IMG/VR virus record: IMGVR_UViG_3300020378_000029
Location: 1-29,193 of that record
DNA from: a virus
Reading direction: 5' to 3' (one strand)
Length of the DNA stretch: 29,193 nucleotides
Shown here: positions 23,718 to 29,193 of the stretch, one piece after another
Layout of the letters: each line of letters starts with the position of its first letter
Numbering within the stretch: position 1 is the first letter of the stretch
Position numbers and translations under genes: made by a program
Notes under the pieces: generated by a model
The model's input: only the letters and a program-made list of their open reading frames with translations
Database searches by the model: none
What the model was told of the DNA's origin: nothing

Positions 23718-24150
23718 TTATGCATCTCCTTATAGCTTGTATACGTTGTTGTTGCTTTGGTTCTCTAATCCATTCAGGCGGAATAGAAATATCAGAATAA
23801 AAAAAGCCAAACCTCTTACACCACATGGCATATGTTGTTTTGCTTTTCTTACCGATCCTTGTTTTTGAATTACTAAAGACAAATCGTATATCTAAATCAG
23901 GATGTTGTTGTGAAATAAGCTTATGCTTAGACCTATCACTTGAAACAAACTGCCCTTTAGCTTCAATAATAATTCCATTTTGTAAAATAAAATCTGGTGT
24001 GTATTTAGAAGTTGGCTTAGAGTATTTCACTGTCAAGGTCTCATACTCAAAATTAATTTTTTGTTTGCATAGTTGACTTGCAATAGATTTCTCCAAACCA
24101 CTTCTAAACTTCACTGGATTAAAAATCGTCAGATTCGTCTGGTTTTTCAT
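23695..24150 (-). CDS. Endonuclease I (T7 gp3-like Holliday junction resolvase)
   Basis: Encodes 151 residues from the ATG at 24150. This start puts the first catalytic residue at E20, as in T7 endonuclease I; earlier in-frame ATGs at 24183 and 24207 would extend further into the SSB gene. Catalytic residues are E20 (FRSGLE), D53 (YTPDF), and E63 and K65 (IIIEAKG). The later SSDRSKHKLISQQHPDLDIRFVFSNSKT is also strongly T7-like, as is PPEWIREP. The enzyme cuts branched DNA and breaks down host DNA. The start codon overlaps the end of the SSB gene by 32 bases and lacks a strong ribosome site, so the exact start is uncertain; the family is firm. Confidence 0.92.
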   Translation of the reverse strand: MKNQTNLTIFNPVKFRSGLEKSIASQLCKQKINFEYETLTVKYSKPTSKYTPDFILQNGIIIEAKGQFVSSDRSKHKLISQQHPDLDIRFVFSNSKTRIGKKSKTTYAMWCKRFGFFYSDISIPPEWIREPKQQQRIQAIRRCINDRKKKD

Positions 24151-24721
24151 CTTCGGTTTGTGAATCTGAGTTAGGTGATTCATAACCTTTTTCTTCCTTA
24201 AATCCATGATCTTTCATATCTCCATTTTTACCTGAAACTAAGTCAATTATCTGAACAGCTTTAAGTCTAAGACTACAGCCGTACCCAGTAGCTGCAACAA
24301 AATAAGGTACTAACAAAGCGCTTACTCTACACTTTGTTCCACCCCATATTTGTTCATTAGTAAGTTTAACACCCTTACTATCAACAACGACTGGCTTAAG
24401 ATCAACTTGTGTTCCATCTTTTAAATTTATTTTAGACTTTTGTTTAAACCTAAAAATTAAATTACCAGTAGGTTGATCTTGATCATCAAGCTCTTCTTTG
24501 TAAGGTCGTGTAGCTTCTTTTGCTTTTTTACCTTTAGTAAGCTCTTTTGCTTTTTCAATAGCTTCATCTATTTTTTTAATGACAGGCGCTGATTGTTCTT
24601 TATTAAGAATCAATTCAATTTTGAACTCAGGAGGATTAGAATACCTATCATCTGGATAATTTAACCAAGGGTATCTTGCAGTACCAATATCAGTAACTAC
24701 TTGTTCATATTTGTTTGCCAT
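24119..24721 (-). CDS. Single-stranded DNA-binding protein (T7 gp2.5-like)
   Basis: Encodes 200 residues (T7 gp2.5 has 232). The OB-fold region includes GTARYPWLNYPDDRYSNPPEFKI, a Lys-rich helix (KIDEAIEKAKELTKGKKAKE), and VSALLVPYFVAATGYGCSLRLKAVQI. The C-terminus is acidic and ends in an aromatic residue (DEKPDESDDF), the T7 gp2.5 hallmark used to bind the polymerase and helicase. It protects single-stranded DNA and organises the fork. AAAGGA lies 6 bases before the start. A hairpin lies in its leader at 24746-24769. Confidence 0.9.
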   Translation of the reverse strand: MANKYEQVVTDIGTARYPWLNYPDDRYSNPPEFKIELILNKEQSAPVIKKIDEAIEKAKELTKGKKAKEATRPYKEELDDQDQPTGNLIFRFKQKSKINLKDGTQVDLKPVVVDSKGVKLTNEQIWGGTKCRVSALLVPYFVAATGYGCSLRLKAVQIIDLVSGKNGDMKDHGFKEEKGYESPNSDSQTEDEKPDESDDF

Positions 24722-24745
24722 GTTTTTTCCTTTCTAAAAGTAGCA

Positions 24746-24769
24746 ACACATAGAAATTATTCCATGTGT
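24746..24769 (-). promoter_or_regulatory. Hairpin between RNA polymerase and SSB genes
   Basis: Arms of 10 bases (24746-24755 and 24760-24769) pair with one mismatch on the plus strand, which becomes a G-U pair in the minus-strand RNA, around a 4-base loop. No T tract follows, so it is not a standard terminator. It fits an RNA processing site such as those T7 has between early genes, or a stabiliser of the SSB mRNA. The gap holding it is about 60 bases. Confidence 0.55.
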
Positions 24770-24783
24770 AGTTATTGTTATTA

Positions 24784-27228
24784 TTATGAAAAAAAGAAAT
24801 CAGAATCTAACACCTGTTCAATAATTAAATCTCCTTTTTTTGGTGGCATCGGAACTGATTCTTTTTTTGATTCAGGAAGCATCGATATGATGTCATTCCT
24901 AAAATCTATTAAAACGTCATGGCTTTTATAAATGTCAACAAAAGTAGCTCTGCAACATTCTCCAAGACGTTCAACATCAGCAGCAAGTGTTCCATAACTG
25001 TCATGCACCATAGCAAAATCTTTGATACCTTCTCCAAAGGCGGTACACAAAGTCATTTGTAAATGACAACTATCAAGAGCATGTACCCAGTTAGGTGAAA
25101 CTCCTGCTGCTTGTTTTCTTTTATCCCACTTGCTGTTTAAATTTTCATTTGAAACTTTAAGCTGTGGTCTAAAAACTTTTCCCATTAATTTAGTTTGTAT
25201 TTGTAGTGGTTTATAATTTTCATAAGCTTGTTGAACTGGAAAACCCATAGGTGTGTACCACACTATAGGAATACCTTCCGCACTTGCAATTCTTGCCACC
25301 TCTTGTAACCATTTCATTACTTTAGATGCAGCTTCTATTACATCACTAGCAACTTCCCACATAATTTTTGCAAGATAACTACAAGCTTTTAGTAAATCAT
25401 CACCAAAAGGATGCATCTGACCTTTTTCTTTTCTTTTTTGTACAATTTCATTTACAAAGTCAGTCCAGGAATATTGTCTACTGCCATAACATATAGTCAT
25501 AGTAGGCCTTTTTGCTATCGACCTATCAACACCAAAGTCTAACCATTTTTTTGCGAATGAATTTTCTTCTTTTTCTAATCTTAAAATTACATTGTCTGCA
25601 ACTTTTTGATAAATATCCGCAGGCACTGTACTCGGAATCATATTAACTTGTTTACCAGTCACTAAACTTCTGATTGATGCACTAAAATGCTGAAGGCCTG
25701 AACATGTTGCATCCATAGACACTGGCAGTGAACTTTCATAATCTATTCCATTGTCTAAAAATTTTTTCCACTCAAAACAAAAAGCTAAAAACTGCCAAGG
25801 ATCATCAGCATCCATCCAAAACTTATTGCTATAAGGATCTTCTGCTGAAGCTTTTATCTTATCATTATTGTTTTCAACAAAATCTATTCGATCTTGAAAA
25901 GAACACTTATCATATCCAAAACAATTAGAACCATGTATAGCCAGATAACATGCACCTTTCTCACCCAAGGGTTTAGAGTTTGCAAATGTCAACAATGCTT
26001 TTTGATAGTCAGCGCCTTGTGGATTTAGGAAGGCCGTAGTTGCATATAATCTACCCCTAAAATCTAATTGGTAAGGAAAATAAAACTTATAATTATAAAA
26101 CTTGTCCGCTAGTTCAAATGTTTTTGCACATTGTATTTGTTTGGATTTATGTCTTTCAACTTCCCCGTACCAAATAACCATCTCTGCTTTGTACTTCCTT
26201 AATACATCTTTGTTTTTTAAAGCTTCTGCACTTGGTTTTGTTGGTTTTTCATCTTTTAAATTACCAGGAACAGACCCAACAGTGTGTCCTTTTTCCCAAA
26301 AATGTTTTTGTACTTTTAATATCTCTCTATTTATGACAAAAGGAGTTTCCTGACAGATGTTTATAGAATCATACACACCAGTCATATCTTTTTCTGCAAG
26401 CTCTTGCAAATATTTGTTGTTTTTAGTTTTAACAACAGTCAATGGTGGTAAGTGATTAGAGTAATATCCACCACCATAAGGTGAGTTCCATAGTTTTGGT
26501 ATGACAACTGTCGGTAACCTTTCAGGGTGTAATATTGATCCTCTTAATTTTTTCTCTTTAATCCATGCAATACATTTATCAGTAGGACTAATAAATTTTT
26601 GAATCTTTTTACCTTTTCTAAAATCTAACTCAGTAAATAAATTACTAACAATTTCAACAATAACGTAAAGAGTTCTACCGACTCTTAGTTTATCTTTTAC
26701 TGTCCACTCTATTCTATGTTGTCCATCTCTTTGTGATGCTTCTAAATATTTTCTACGGCTATATTCATAACCCGCATTTCTGCTTTTTAAATCAGAATAA
26801 ATTTTTGTAAACAACGTAGGGTTTTGTTCCTCCATAGCTAAACAATTAATTTCATCTAAAATATGTTTGCCTATTTTAATAAAGGTTGATGTAGCTGGCT
26901 TTCTCCTTGTTGCATTATTTAATAGAGTTTTTAATGTTATAATAGCAGCAACATCTGATTCTATAAGACCTAGATTTTCTATTGCCTGCGCTCTTAAGAC
27001 TGGACTCTTTTTTGATTTCTCGCTAGTTATATATTCATCAAGCTTATCTGCAACAGGTTTTATGTAATGCTTAACTAAAGTCTTAGCATAATCTGTCGTA
27101 GCTTCTTGACCTCTCTCTTTTTTCTTTTCATTGTTTTTTTCATATCGATTGATACCTAAGACTCGGCTTTCTAATTCTAAGTTAATTTGCTCTTGTAAGT
27201 TAACTTGTTGTTTTATTTTATCCTGCAT
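24784..27228 (-). CDS. Single-subunit DNA-directed RNA polymerase (T7 gp1-like)
   Basis: Encodes 814 residues (T7 has 883). Catalytic residues can be placed: D506 in SMDATCSGLQHFS (T7 D537), K573 and Y581 in AKRPTMTICYG (T7 K631, Y639, the same spacing), and D743 in VHDSYGT (T7 D812). FRGRLYATTAFLNPQG is also typical. It transcribes the phage middle and late genes from its own promoters, whose consensus I could not establish. The C-terminus ends DSDFFFS rather than T7 FAFA but is similarly aromatic. AAGGAG lies 5 bases before the start, directly beside a large dyad at 27244-27308. The upstream neighbour is the integrase gene. Confidence 0.96.
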   Translation of the reverse strand: MQDKIKQQVNLQEQINLELESRVLGINRYEKNNEKKKERGQEATTDYAKTLVKHYIKPVADKLDEYITSEKSKKSPVLRAQAIENLGLIESDVAAIITLKTLLNNATRRKPATSTFIKIGKHILDEINCLAMEEQNPTLFTKIYSDLKSRNAGYEYSRRKYLEASQRDGQHRIEWTVKDKLRVGRTLYVIVEIVSNLFTELDFRKGKKIQKFISPTDKCIAWIKEKKLRGSILHPERLPTVVIPKLWNSPYGGGYYSNHLPPLTVVKTKNNKYLQELAEKDMTGVYDSINICQETPFVINREILKVQKHFWEKGHTVGSVPGNLKDEKPTKPSAEALKNKDVLRKYKAEMVIWYGEVERHKSKQIQCAKTFELADKFYNYKFYFPYQLDFRGRLYATTAFLNPQGADYQKALLTFANSKPLGEKGACYLAIHGSNCFGYDKCSFQDRIDFVENNNDKIKASAEDPYSNKFWMDADDPWQFLAFCFEWKKFLDNGIDYESSLPVSMDATCSGLQHFSASIRSLVTGKQVNMIPSTVPADIYQKVADNVILRLEKEENSFAKKWLDFGVDRSIAKRPTMTICYGSRQYSWTDFVNEIVQKRKEKGQMHPFGDDLLKACSYLAKIMWEVASDVIEAASKVMKWLQEVARIASAEGIPIVWYTPMGFPVQQAYENYKPLQIQTKLMGKVFRPQLKVSNENLNSKWDKRKQAAGVSPNWVHALDSCHLQMTLCTAFGEGIKDFAMVHDSYGTLAADVERLGECCRATFVDIYKSHDVLIDFRNDIISMLPESKKESVPMPPKKGDLIIEQVLDSDFFFS

Positions 27229-27243
27229 AATTACTCCTTATAA

Positions 27244-27308
27244 TGGTGGACATAGTAACATGGTGATTATGGGGAAGGAAATATTGAACCATTGCTACTA
27301 TGTCACCA
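27244..27308. promoter_or_regulatory. Long imperfect dyad between integrase and RNA polymerase genes
   Basis: Outer arms of 13 bp (27244-27257 and 27296-27308, one bulged base at 27249) enclose inner arms of 5 bp (27260-27264 and 27288-27292) and a loop of about 23 bases. In minus-strand RNA the structure ends a few bases before the RNA polymerase ribosome site. No T tract follows. It could be an RNA processing or translational control element, or part of the phage attachment site, which often adjoins the integrase gene. No tRNA-like segment is evident. Confidence 0.6.
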
Positions 27309-27315
27309 AATTGTG

Positions 27316-28320
27316 TCACTTAAGTGTTACCACATTCTTAGACTGAAGTATATCTCTAGCTTGCTCTAAGTTTTTATCACATAAATGAGCATAACGTAAA
27401 GTTGTCTGCATGGATTTGTGACCCATCCACTTCATAACTACAGTCAGTGGTACACCCTTTTGTACCAGTCTAGATGCGCAAGTATGTCGGCAAATATGTG
27501 GTACAAAATCTTGATCATTTCTATCTAAATGTATTCTTACTTGATTCCACCAGAATCTTACCTGATGGTCTTTAAAAATAAACCTATTGTATTTTTTAAG
27601 TATATTGGCAGCTCTATCGGTCAGATATACAGTTCTTTCTAGGTCATTTTTACTACCATAAACATGTAATGAATTATCTTTTTCATTAAAATCTTTAATA
27701 GAAATTTTAAGCGCTTCACTTCTCCATCGTAAACCAGTATCAATTAGAAATGCAACAAAATCACAAAACTCTTTTGTATAGACCTGCAAGTATTCTAAAA
27801 TTTTAGCTTCATCTTCATACGACAAATAACTAAGTCTGCCTTTACTTTCTTTTAATTGTTCTAACCTTGGCTGAAGTTCTAGCTCACCAATTTTTACTGC
27901 ATATTTTAATGATTTTGACATAACCGCATTATATCTATTTACTGTTGCATTAGACACTTTGCGCTGATTAATAAGATAATCCTTTACCCTTTCTAAATGC
28001 TTATATCTTATCATGTTTACTGGTAAGTCTTTACCTAAAACATCAGTAATAAGTTTCATTTTAGATAAGGTACTTAGATTTGTCTCATCATTATAAAATT
28101 GTTTATGTACATTAGAGAATAATTTCTCAAGAGTGTATATAGACTTTATTTTGTTGCTTTTTGGAATTGGTAAATTGTTTTCTAACGAGTACATTACTTC
28201 TGCATGAAATAATTCAGCGGCAGTTTTTGTTTTAAATACCACTCTAATTCTTTGTGGTTTAAAATGTTTGCCTAAAAAACAATCAGCAACCCATTTTTTA
28301 CCTTTATGTATTACTGCCAT
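27316..28320 (-). CDS. int: Tyrosine-type site-specific integrase
   Basis: Encodes 334 residues. An N-terminal arm-binding-like basic region (KGKKWVADCFLGKHFKPQRIRV) and a core-binding helical region (YKHLERVKDYLINQRKVSNATVNRY) precede the catalytic domain. The catalytic set is R198 (TGLRWRSEA), K224 (YGSKND), H275-x2-R278 (HICRH), H301 (MGHKS) and the nucleophile Y310 (LRYAHL), with standard spacing. It would insert the phage genome into the host chromosome, so the phage is probably temperate. GAGGAGG precedes the start, which directly follows the stop of the 59-residue gene. No repressor or excisionase is recognised nearby, though the small upstream genes are candidates. Confidence 0.95.
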   Translation of the reverse strand: MAVIHKGKKWVADCFLGKHFKPQRIRVVFKTKTAAELFHAEVMYSLENNLPIPKSNKIKSIYTLEKLFSNVHKQFYNDETNLSTLSKMKLITDVLGKDLPVNMIRYKHLERVKDYLINQRKVSNATVNRYNAVMSKSLKYAVKIGELELQPRLEQLKESKGRLSYLSYEDEAKILEYLQVYTKEFCDFVAFLIDTGLRWRSEALKISIKDFNEKDNSLHVYGSKNDLERTVYLTDRAANILKKYNRFIFKDHQVRFWWNQVRIHLDRNDQDFVPHICRHTCASRLVQKGVPLTVVMKWMGHKSMQTTLRYAHLCDKNLEQARDILQSKNVVTLK

Positions 28321-28500
28321 TTACACCTCCTCGTGTTTAATTTTTAATGCTTCGTGTATCTTAGCCATGGCATAAGTTACATCATTCCATTGCTCGTCAT
28401 TGCTTTCAATACCCTCAGATATACAGTCCTCTCTTGCCATATGTAAGACCTCCCAAACTGTAGACAAGTTTTTAATTAATTCGTTTCTATCGAGTTGCAT
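28321..28500 (-). CDS. Small protein upstream of integrase, unknown
   Basis: A 59-residue ORF starts at 28500, sharing bases with the upstream gene stop (TAATG), and its stop abuts the integrase ATG. It is acidic and helical (LDRNELIKNLSTVWEVLHMA, then NDVTYAMAKIHEALKI), ending KHEEV, whose codons include the integrase ribosome site GAGGAGG. Translational coupling with int is likely. No helix-turn-helix is obvious. An early regulatory or excision role is possible only by position. Confidence 0.68.
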   Translation of the reverse strand: MQLDRNELIKNLSTVWEVLHMAREDCISEGIESNDEQWNDVTYAMAKIHEALKIKHEEV

Positions 28501-28835
28501 TAGTTACTCCTTTCTATTTTTTCAAGATGATTAACAAGCATATCCAAACCATCACACACACCTTTATATTCTGCTTGTGTTTGGCTATCGTTAACCCATT
28601 CATCATCAGATTTAATATCCATTACTATGTTTTTTATTTTTTCTAATGAAACTAAAAATGGTGGACTATAATTATCTTCTTTCAATAGTTTTCTTAGCTT
28701 CGCATTATCTAGTAAGTGATAATATAAATTGTCAAATAAATTTGCATCTACTATACCCTCATCAGATAATCCCATTGTGTGAAATAAAGTTAAATCTAAA
28801 ACTTTAGATATGTGTTTTTTGTTAGCTTCTTTCAT
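28500..28835 (-). CDS. Early protein, unknown
   Basis: Encodes 111 residues, mixed-charge and helical (ANKKHISKVLDLTLFHTMGL; NLFDNLYYHLLDNAKLRKLL; YKGVCDGLDMLVNHLEKIER). AAGGAA precedes the ATG by about 6 bases. It is the first gene after the repeat-bearing leader at 28851-28893, so any control acting there would hit this gene and the integrase behind it. No helix-turn-helix or named family is recognised. It could be a regulator or a host-interaction protein; this is speculation from position. Confidence 0.72.
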   Translation of the reverse strand: MKEANKKHISKVLDLTLFHTMGLSDEGIVDANLFDNLYYHLLDNAKLRKLLKEDNYSPPFLVSLEKIKNIVMDIKSDDEWVNDSQTQAEYKGVCDGLDMLVNHLEKIERSN

Positions 28836-28850
28836 ATTGTTTCCTTTTTA

Positions 28851-28893
28851 TTTCTCATAAGTATTAATATTATTTTGTTTCTCATAAGTATTA
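28851..28893. repeat. 16-bp direct repeat pair with a dyad; possible operator or promoter
   Basis: The sequence TTTCTCATAAGTATTA occurs twice (28851-28866 and 28878-28893), 27 bases apart start to start. The second copy extends into a perfect dyad, CATAA-gta-TTATG (28883-28895). On the minus strand each copy begins TAATAC, like the start of the T7 promoter, but the rest does not match. It lies in the leader of the early gene set that includes the integrase. Operator for a repressor, or promoter of the phage RNA polymerase, are the main options. Confidence 0.6.
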
Positions 28894-28908
28894 TGTTATA
28901 ACCTCCTT

Positions 28909-28948
28909 AGAGCTAGGAGAATTAGTTACTCGCCTAGCTCTTTTTTTT
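28909..28948 (+). terminator. Terminator-like hairpin oriented on the plus strand
   Basis: A 9-bp perfect stem (28909-28917 and 28933-28941), with a 15-base loop, runs straight into a run of T to 28948. This is the form of a factor-independent terminator for plus-strand transcription, although every gene here is on the minus strand. On the minus strand it is preceded by A residues and followed by TAAGGAGG, so it would not terminate there but could form a 5' leader hairpin. Confidence 0.7.
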
Positions 28949-28950
28949 GG

Positions 28951-29127
28951 TTAACTATCTCTCATCTCCTCAATCATGGCATCAATTTCAGCTGCGCAAA
29001 AACCACATACCCACCCCTCTACATCACCATCATCTCGAGGGTATCTATTAACAAATCTACCACTACCAAAGTGGCAAGGTTCACCACACTCTACACATAT
29101 TTGTGAATCAAATAAATCTTTAGTCAT
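28951..29127 (-). CDS. Small Cys-rich (zinc-ribbon-like) early protein
   Basis: A 58-residue ORF starts at 29127 with AAGGAG 9 bases upstream. Cys residues are C11, C14, C18 (CVECGEPCHF) and the pair C41-x2-C44 (VCGFCAAEI), consistent with one zinc site. The C-terminus is a short acidic helix (EIDAMIEEMRDS). It overlaps the upstream partial gene by 8 bases and is followed by the plus-oriented hairpin. Function unknown; small zinc proteins in early phage regions often bind host proteins or nucleic acid. Confidence 0.72.
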   Translation of the reverse strand: MTKDLFDSQICVECGEPCHFGSGRFVNRYPRDDGDVEGWVCGFCAAEIDAMIEEMRDS

Positions 29128-29193
29128 TACTCGTTCTCCTTATGTGTTCATTAATGACACCTAATATTTTACTAATGTTAGGGTCAGTTGATG
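29120..29193 (-). CDS. Partial early gene (C-terminal end only)
   Basis: An open frame enters from the right edge and ends at the stop at 29120-29122, giving 23 residues (TDPNISKILGVINEHIRRTS is the main part). The helical, charged composition looks protein-like, and its stop overlaps the next start (ATGACTAA), as is usual in this genome. The ribosome-binding site of the next gene lies inside it. The start and identity lie outside the window. Confidence 0.45.
   Translation of the reverse strand, partial: STDPNISKILGVINEHIRRTSND

Noticed and set aside
27270-27300. GGTTCAA on the minus strand considered as the T-arm of a tRNA fragment (attachment site)
   Set aside because: The flanking bases do not form a T stem and the expected C after the loop is absent.
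28851-28893. T7-type promoter consensus
   Set aside because: Only the first six bases (TAATAC) match; the CACTATAGGG part is absent, and I found no other copies at late gene starts. Kept as a repeat only.
1-29193. CRISPR arrays, insertion sequences, rRNA or tRNA genes
   Set aside because: No regularly spaced repeats, transposase genes, terminal inverted repeats or RNA gene signatures were seen; the window is packed with phage genes.

Overview
The window is part of the genome of an AT-rich, T7-like podovirus. All recognisable genes lie on the minus strand, so transcription and gene order run from position 29193 down to 1. The order follows T7 closely: RNA polymerase, single-strand binding protein, endonuclease I, amidase/lysozyme, primase-helicase, DNA polymerase, exonuclease, portal, scaffold, capsid, tail tubes, internal core proteins, tail fibre. 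A tyrosine integrase directly upstream of the RNA polymerase gene, a cobalamin-type ribonucleotide reductase before the portal gene, the low GC and the fibre modules together resemble marine podoviruses of the pelagiphage (SAR11) type. That host assignment is inference from memory of such genomes, not a search result. The terminase genes and both genome ends lie outside the window.

Region by region in the direction of transcription. (1) 29193-28321, early leader: a partial gene, a small Cys-rich protein, a plus-oriented terminator-like hairpin, a 16-bp direct repeat, then two small unknown proteins. (2) 28320-24784: integrase, a long dyad between the genes, and a single-subunit RNA polymerase. 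(3) 24721-18603, replication and host-DNA breakdown: SSB, endonuclease I, amidase, primase-helicase, two small proteins, DNA polymerase, a second PD-(D/E)XK nuclease overlapping the polymerase gene, and a 5'-3' exonuclease. (4) 18613-15754, nucleotide metabolism: a DUF3310-like protein, two unknown small proteins, a class II ribonucleotide reductase and an unknown 58-residue protein. (5) 15752-11876, head: Pro-rich protein, portal, a 52-residue protein, scaffold, major capsid protein, and a 26-residue PqqA-like peptide followed by a terminator. (6) 11819-1, tail, ejection core and fibres.

The genes make a coherent programme. Integrase allows lysogeny. The phage RNA polymerase drives the later genes. 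The nucleases, exonuclease and reductase supply deoxynucleotides. The replisome copies the genome, and the structural genes build a short-tailed virion with an internal ejection core.

The most unusual element is the 26-residue gene at 11876-11956, between the major capsid gene and its terminator. It carries the PqqA hallmarks: an N-terminal W-x-K-P and a G-L-E-x3-Y core whose Glu and Tyr are the residues fused to make pyrroloquinoline quinone. No pqqB-E gene is present in the window. Other points of interest are the out-of-frame nuclease/polymerase overlap, the 13+5 bp dyad at the RNA polymerase ribosome-binding site, and the repeat and dyad in the early leader.
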